From Gammaproteobacteria bacterium (GTDB lineage Bacteria; Pseudomonadota; Gammaproteobacteria; UBA6429; Thiohalophilaceae): a stretch of DNA of 7,208 nt. This document shows, one piece after another, positions 4,889 to 7,208 of this stretch. Location of the stretch: positions 1-7,208 of the forward strand of contig JAHEDA010000122.1 in assembly GCA_024641445.1 (NCBI GenBank). Direction: 5' to 3'. The notes below the pieces were generated by a model, which made no database searches, was not told the origin of the DNA, and worked only from the letters and a program-made list of their open reading frames with translations. The position numbers and the translations under genes are program-made. Numbering within the stretch: the first letter of the stretch is position 1; every line of letters begins with the position of its first letter.

Positions 4889-7208
4889 GCGCCCCCCTTA
4901 ACGACGATGTTCACCAGCTTGCCCGGCACCACAATCACCTTGGCAATGGCCTGCCCCTCGACAAAGCGTTTGACGTTCTCATCCGCCATGGCGGTCATTT
5001 CAATTTGTTTTCGATCTGCATCGGCGGCCACAGCCACGCGGCCACGCAGCTTGCCGTTGACCTGAACCACCAGCTCAATACTATCGCGTACCAGGGCACT
5101 GCTTTCTGCGACTGGCCAGGTGGCATCGATCACAGCGGTTTTATGCCCCAGCGACTGCCACAGTCCATGAGTAACATGTGGAACGATTGGTGAGAGCAGC
5201 AATATCACAATGTCGAGTGACTCCTGCATCACGGCACGCCCTTGACTGGAACGATCATCGAAGCGAGCCAGGGCATTGATCAACTCCATTACAGCCGCAA
5301 TAGCGGTGTTGAAGGTGTAGCGACGGCCAATGTCATCACTCACCTTGTTGATGGTCTCGTGAACCAGACGACGCAGGTCCTTTTGATTGCTATTCAGTGC
5401 ACTCGTTTCGAGCCTGTCTGGCTTACCCTGTGCAACGTGATCGTGCACGAGTTTCCACAGGCGCTTGAGAAAACGAAATGCGCCCTCCACTGCGCTGTCC
5501 GACCACTCCAGTGTCTGCTCGGGAGGCGCGGCAAACATGGTGAACAGGCGTGCTGTATCGGCACCGTATTGCTTGATCAGGGCCTGTGGGTCGATACCAT
5601 TATTCTTGGACTTGGACATGGTACCAATGCCGCCTGACTCTACCGGCTGACCATCGGCCTTGAGAATCGCACCGACTCGATTCCCCTTGTCATCGGTCCT
5701 AAGCTCCACATCGGCAGGATTAAAGTATTGAATACGACCACTGCTGGGCTTGCGGAAAAATATCTCGTTCAACACCATCCCCTGGGTGAGCAGACGCTTG
5801 AACGGCTCCTTGCCCTGCACCAGCCCCATGTCGCGCATCACCTTCCACCAGAAGCGTGAATAGAGCAGGTGCAAGATAGCGTGCTCGATGCCACCAATGT
5901 ATTGGTCCACCGGCATCCAGTAATTGGTCTCGGCATCAACCATGGTGCGGTCACTGCGCTCGCTGGCAAAACGGGCGTAATACCAGGAGGAATCCACAAA
6001 GGTATCCATGGTGTCGGTCTCACGCCGCGCGGGCTTGCCACACTTGGGACATGCACACCTGAGAAAATCCTCGCGCTTGTGCAAGGGATTGCCAGAGCCA
6101 TCCGGGACACAGTCCTCGGGTAAAACGACTGGCAGATCCTTATCTGGCACTGGCACCTCACCGCAACTATCGCAATGGATGATCGGGATCGGGCAGCCCC
6201 AATAGCGCTGACGTGAGATACCCCAGTCGCGCAGACGCCACATTATCTGTTTGTCACCAAGATTCTTGGCTCTGAGGTCGGCGGCGATGGCATCGACGGC
6301 ATCGTAATAGTTCAGACCATCGTATTTACCTGAATTGATGCAACGCCCATGTGTCTTGTCACCGTACCATTCGGACCAGGCATCCATCGTAAACTGTTCA
6401 CCTTCGACAGAAACAACCTGCTTGATCGCCAACTTGTACTGCTTGGCAAAATGAAAATCGCGCTCGTCGTGTGCCGGCACCGCCATCACCGCACCCTCAC
6501 CGTAACTCATCAGTACATAATTACCGACCCACACCGGGATCGGCTCACCCGTAAGCGGGTGTGTCACGCTGATACCCGTGGGCATGCCCTTCTTCTCCAT
6601 GGTGGCCATATCCGCCTCCATGACTGAACCACGTTTACACTCATCAATGAATTCAGCGAGCCTCGAATTATTTTTCGCCGCATGCGTGGCGAGCGGGTGT
6701 TCGGCCGCCACGGCACAGAAGGTTACACCCATGATGGTGTCGGCGCGGGTAGTGAAGACCCATAGCCTCTCGTCTTTGCCATCGAGCGTGTAAGGAAACG
6801 CAAAGCGCACACCGGTGCTCTTGCCGATCCAGTTGGCCTGCATGGTGCGCACGCGCTCCGGCCACTCGTCCAGGGTGTCGAGGTCGACCAACAGCTCTTC
6901 GGCGTAATCGGTGATGCGCAGGTAATACATGGGGATCTCACGCTTCTCGACCACGGCACCAGTACGCCAGCCACGACCATCGATCACCTGCTCGTTGGCC
7001 AACACCGTTTGGTCCAGCGGGTCCCAGTTGACGGTACCGGTCTTCTGATAGGCGATGCCCTTCTCCAGCATGCGCAGGAACAACCACTGGTTCCAGCGAT
7101 AATATTCCGGCGTGCAGGTAGCGACCTCGCGTTGCCAGTCGATAGCAAAACCGAGCGACTTAAGCTGCTGCTTCATGTAGGCAATGTTGTCGTAGGTCCA
7201 CTTCGCCG
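4885..7208 (-). CDS. leuS: Leucyl-tRNA synthetase LeuS (5' end outside window)
   Basis: LeuS charges tRNA-Leu with leucine and hydrolyses mischarged products in its CP1 editing domain. About 773 residues are visible of a usual 850-870. Some 85-90 N-terminal residues, including the HIGH motif, lie past position 7208. The fragment opens at KWTYDNIAYM. Next comes a ZN1-like region (WDPLDQTVLANEQVIDGRGW) without zinc cysteines. The editing domain follows, with the threonine-rich TTRADTIMG and the Asp-bearing AVPAHDERDF. A zinc ribbon (CDSC and CPKC pairs) is inserted before the second half of the catalytic domain, which shows RETDTMDTFVDSSWYYAR. The KMSKS loop reads TMSKSKNNG (5622-5608 for TMSKS), keeping the second, catalytic lysine. 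The tRNA-binding helical domain and the C-terminal domain, ending VPGKLVNIVV, complete the protein. The end overlaps lptE by 4 nt. Probably the first gene of the transcript; its promoter is out of view. Confidence 0.98.
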   Translation of the reverse strand, partial: AKWTYDNIAYMKQQLKSLGFAIDWQREVATCTPEYYRWNQWLFLRMLEKGIAYQKTGTVNWDPLDQTVLANEQVIDGRGWRTGAVVEKREIPMYYLRITDYAEELLVDLDTLDEWPERVRTMQANWIGKSTGVRFAFPYTLDGKDERLWVFTTRADTIMGVTFCAVAAEHPLATHAAKNNSRLAEFIDECKRGSVMEADMATMEKKGMPTGISVTHPLTGEPIPVWVGNYVLMSYGEGAVMAVPAHDERDFHFAKQYKLAIKQVVSVEGEQFTMDAWSEWYGDKTHGRCINSGKYDGLNYYDAVDAIAADLRAKNLGDKQIMWRLRDWGISRQRYWGCPIPIIHCDSCGEVPVPDKDLPVVLPEDCVPDGSGNPLHKREDFLRCACPKCGKPARRETDTMDTFVDSSWYYARFASERSDRTMVDAETNYWMPVDQYIGGIEHAILHLLYSRFWWKVMRDMGLVQGKEPFKRLLTQGMVLNEIFFRKPSSGRIQYFNPADVELRTDDKGNRVGAILKADGQPVESGGIGTMSKSKNNGIDPQALIKQYGADTARLFTMFAAPPEQTLEWSDSAVEGAFRFLKRLWKLVHDHVAQGKPDRLETSALNSNQKDLRRLVHETINKVSDDIGRRYTFNTAIAAVMELINALARFDDRSSQGRAVMQESLDIVILLLSPIVPHVTHGLWQSLGHKTAVIDATWPVAESSALVRDSIELVVQVNGKLRGRVAVAADADRKQIEMTAMADENVKRFVEGQAIAKVIVVPGKLVNIVVKGGA
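4892..4899 (-). promoter_or_regulatory. Shine-Dalgarno sequence for lptE inside the leuS 3' end
   Basis: On the transcribed strand AAGGGGGG precedes the lptE GTG by 3 nt, giving a GGGG core at workable distance. It lies in the last codons of leuS (Lys-Gly-Gly-Ala). Together with the GTGA stop-start overlap it supports GTG at 4888 as the lptE start. No ATG occurs in frame before the hydrophobic signal segment. Confidence 0.6.

Overview
The window is a compact run of housekeeping genes, all read from the minus strand. Following transcription from high to low coordinates, the order is leuS (5' end cut off by the window), lptE, holA, proA, nadD, rsfS, rlmH and maf (3' end cut off). The order leuS-lptE-holA-nadD-rsfS-rlmH, with LptE as an outer-membrane lipoprotein, is typical of Gammaproteobacteria. 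ProA, the zinc-ribbon form of LeuRS and a Maf protein of the YhdE type directly after rlmH suggest a non-enteric lineage, for instance near Pseudomonas or the Chromatiales-like sulfur bacteria. This placement rests on remembered gene order and protein similarity; no search was run. Base composition looks moderately GC-rich and even across the window, with no sign of a transferred island.

Layout, in the direction of transcription. LeuS (7208-4885) overlaps lptE (4888-4382) by 4 nt. LptE is followed after 6 nt by holA (4375-3323), and holA after 27 nt by proA (3295-2027). A 130-nt gap (2026-1897) carrying an imperfect inverted repeat is the only real break. Then come nadD (1896-1261), rsfS (1254-898, 6-nt gap), rlmH (884-414, 13-nt gap) and maf (417 to beyond position 1, 4-nt overlap). 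The spacing suggests one or two transcripts, the possible division being the proA-nadD gap. No convincing promoter or rho-independent terminator was found.

The genes serve different core processes. They cover leucine tRNA charging (LeuS), lipopolysaccharide export to the outer membrane (LptE), clamp loading in replication (HolA), proline synthesis (ProA), NAD synthesis (NadD), ribosome silencing (RsfS), 23S rRNA methylation (RlmH) and removal of non-canonical nucleotides (Maf). RsfS and RlmH both act on the large ribosomal subunit.

I found no tRNA, rRNA, CRISPR array, insertion sequence, phage gene or new system. The points most worth a second look are the inverted repeat upstream of nadD, the TMSKS variant of the LeuRS KMSKS loop, and several start-codon choices. 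The other open reading frames on both strands are shadows of these genes.
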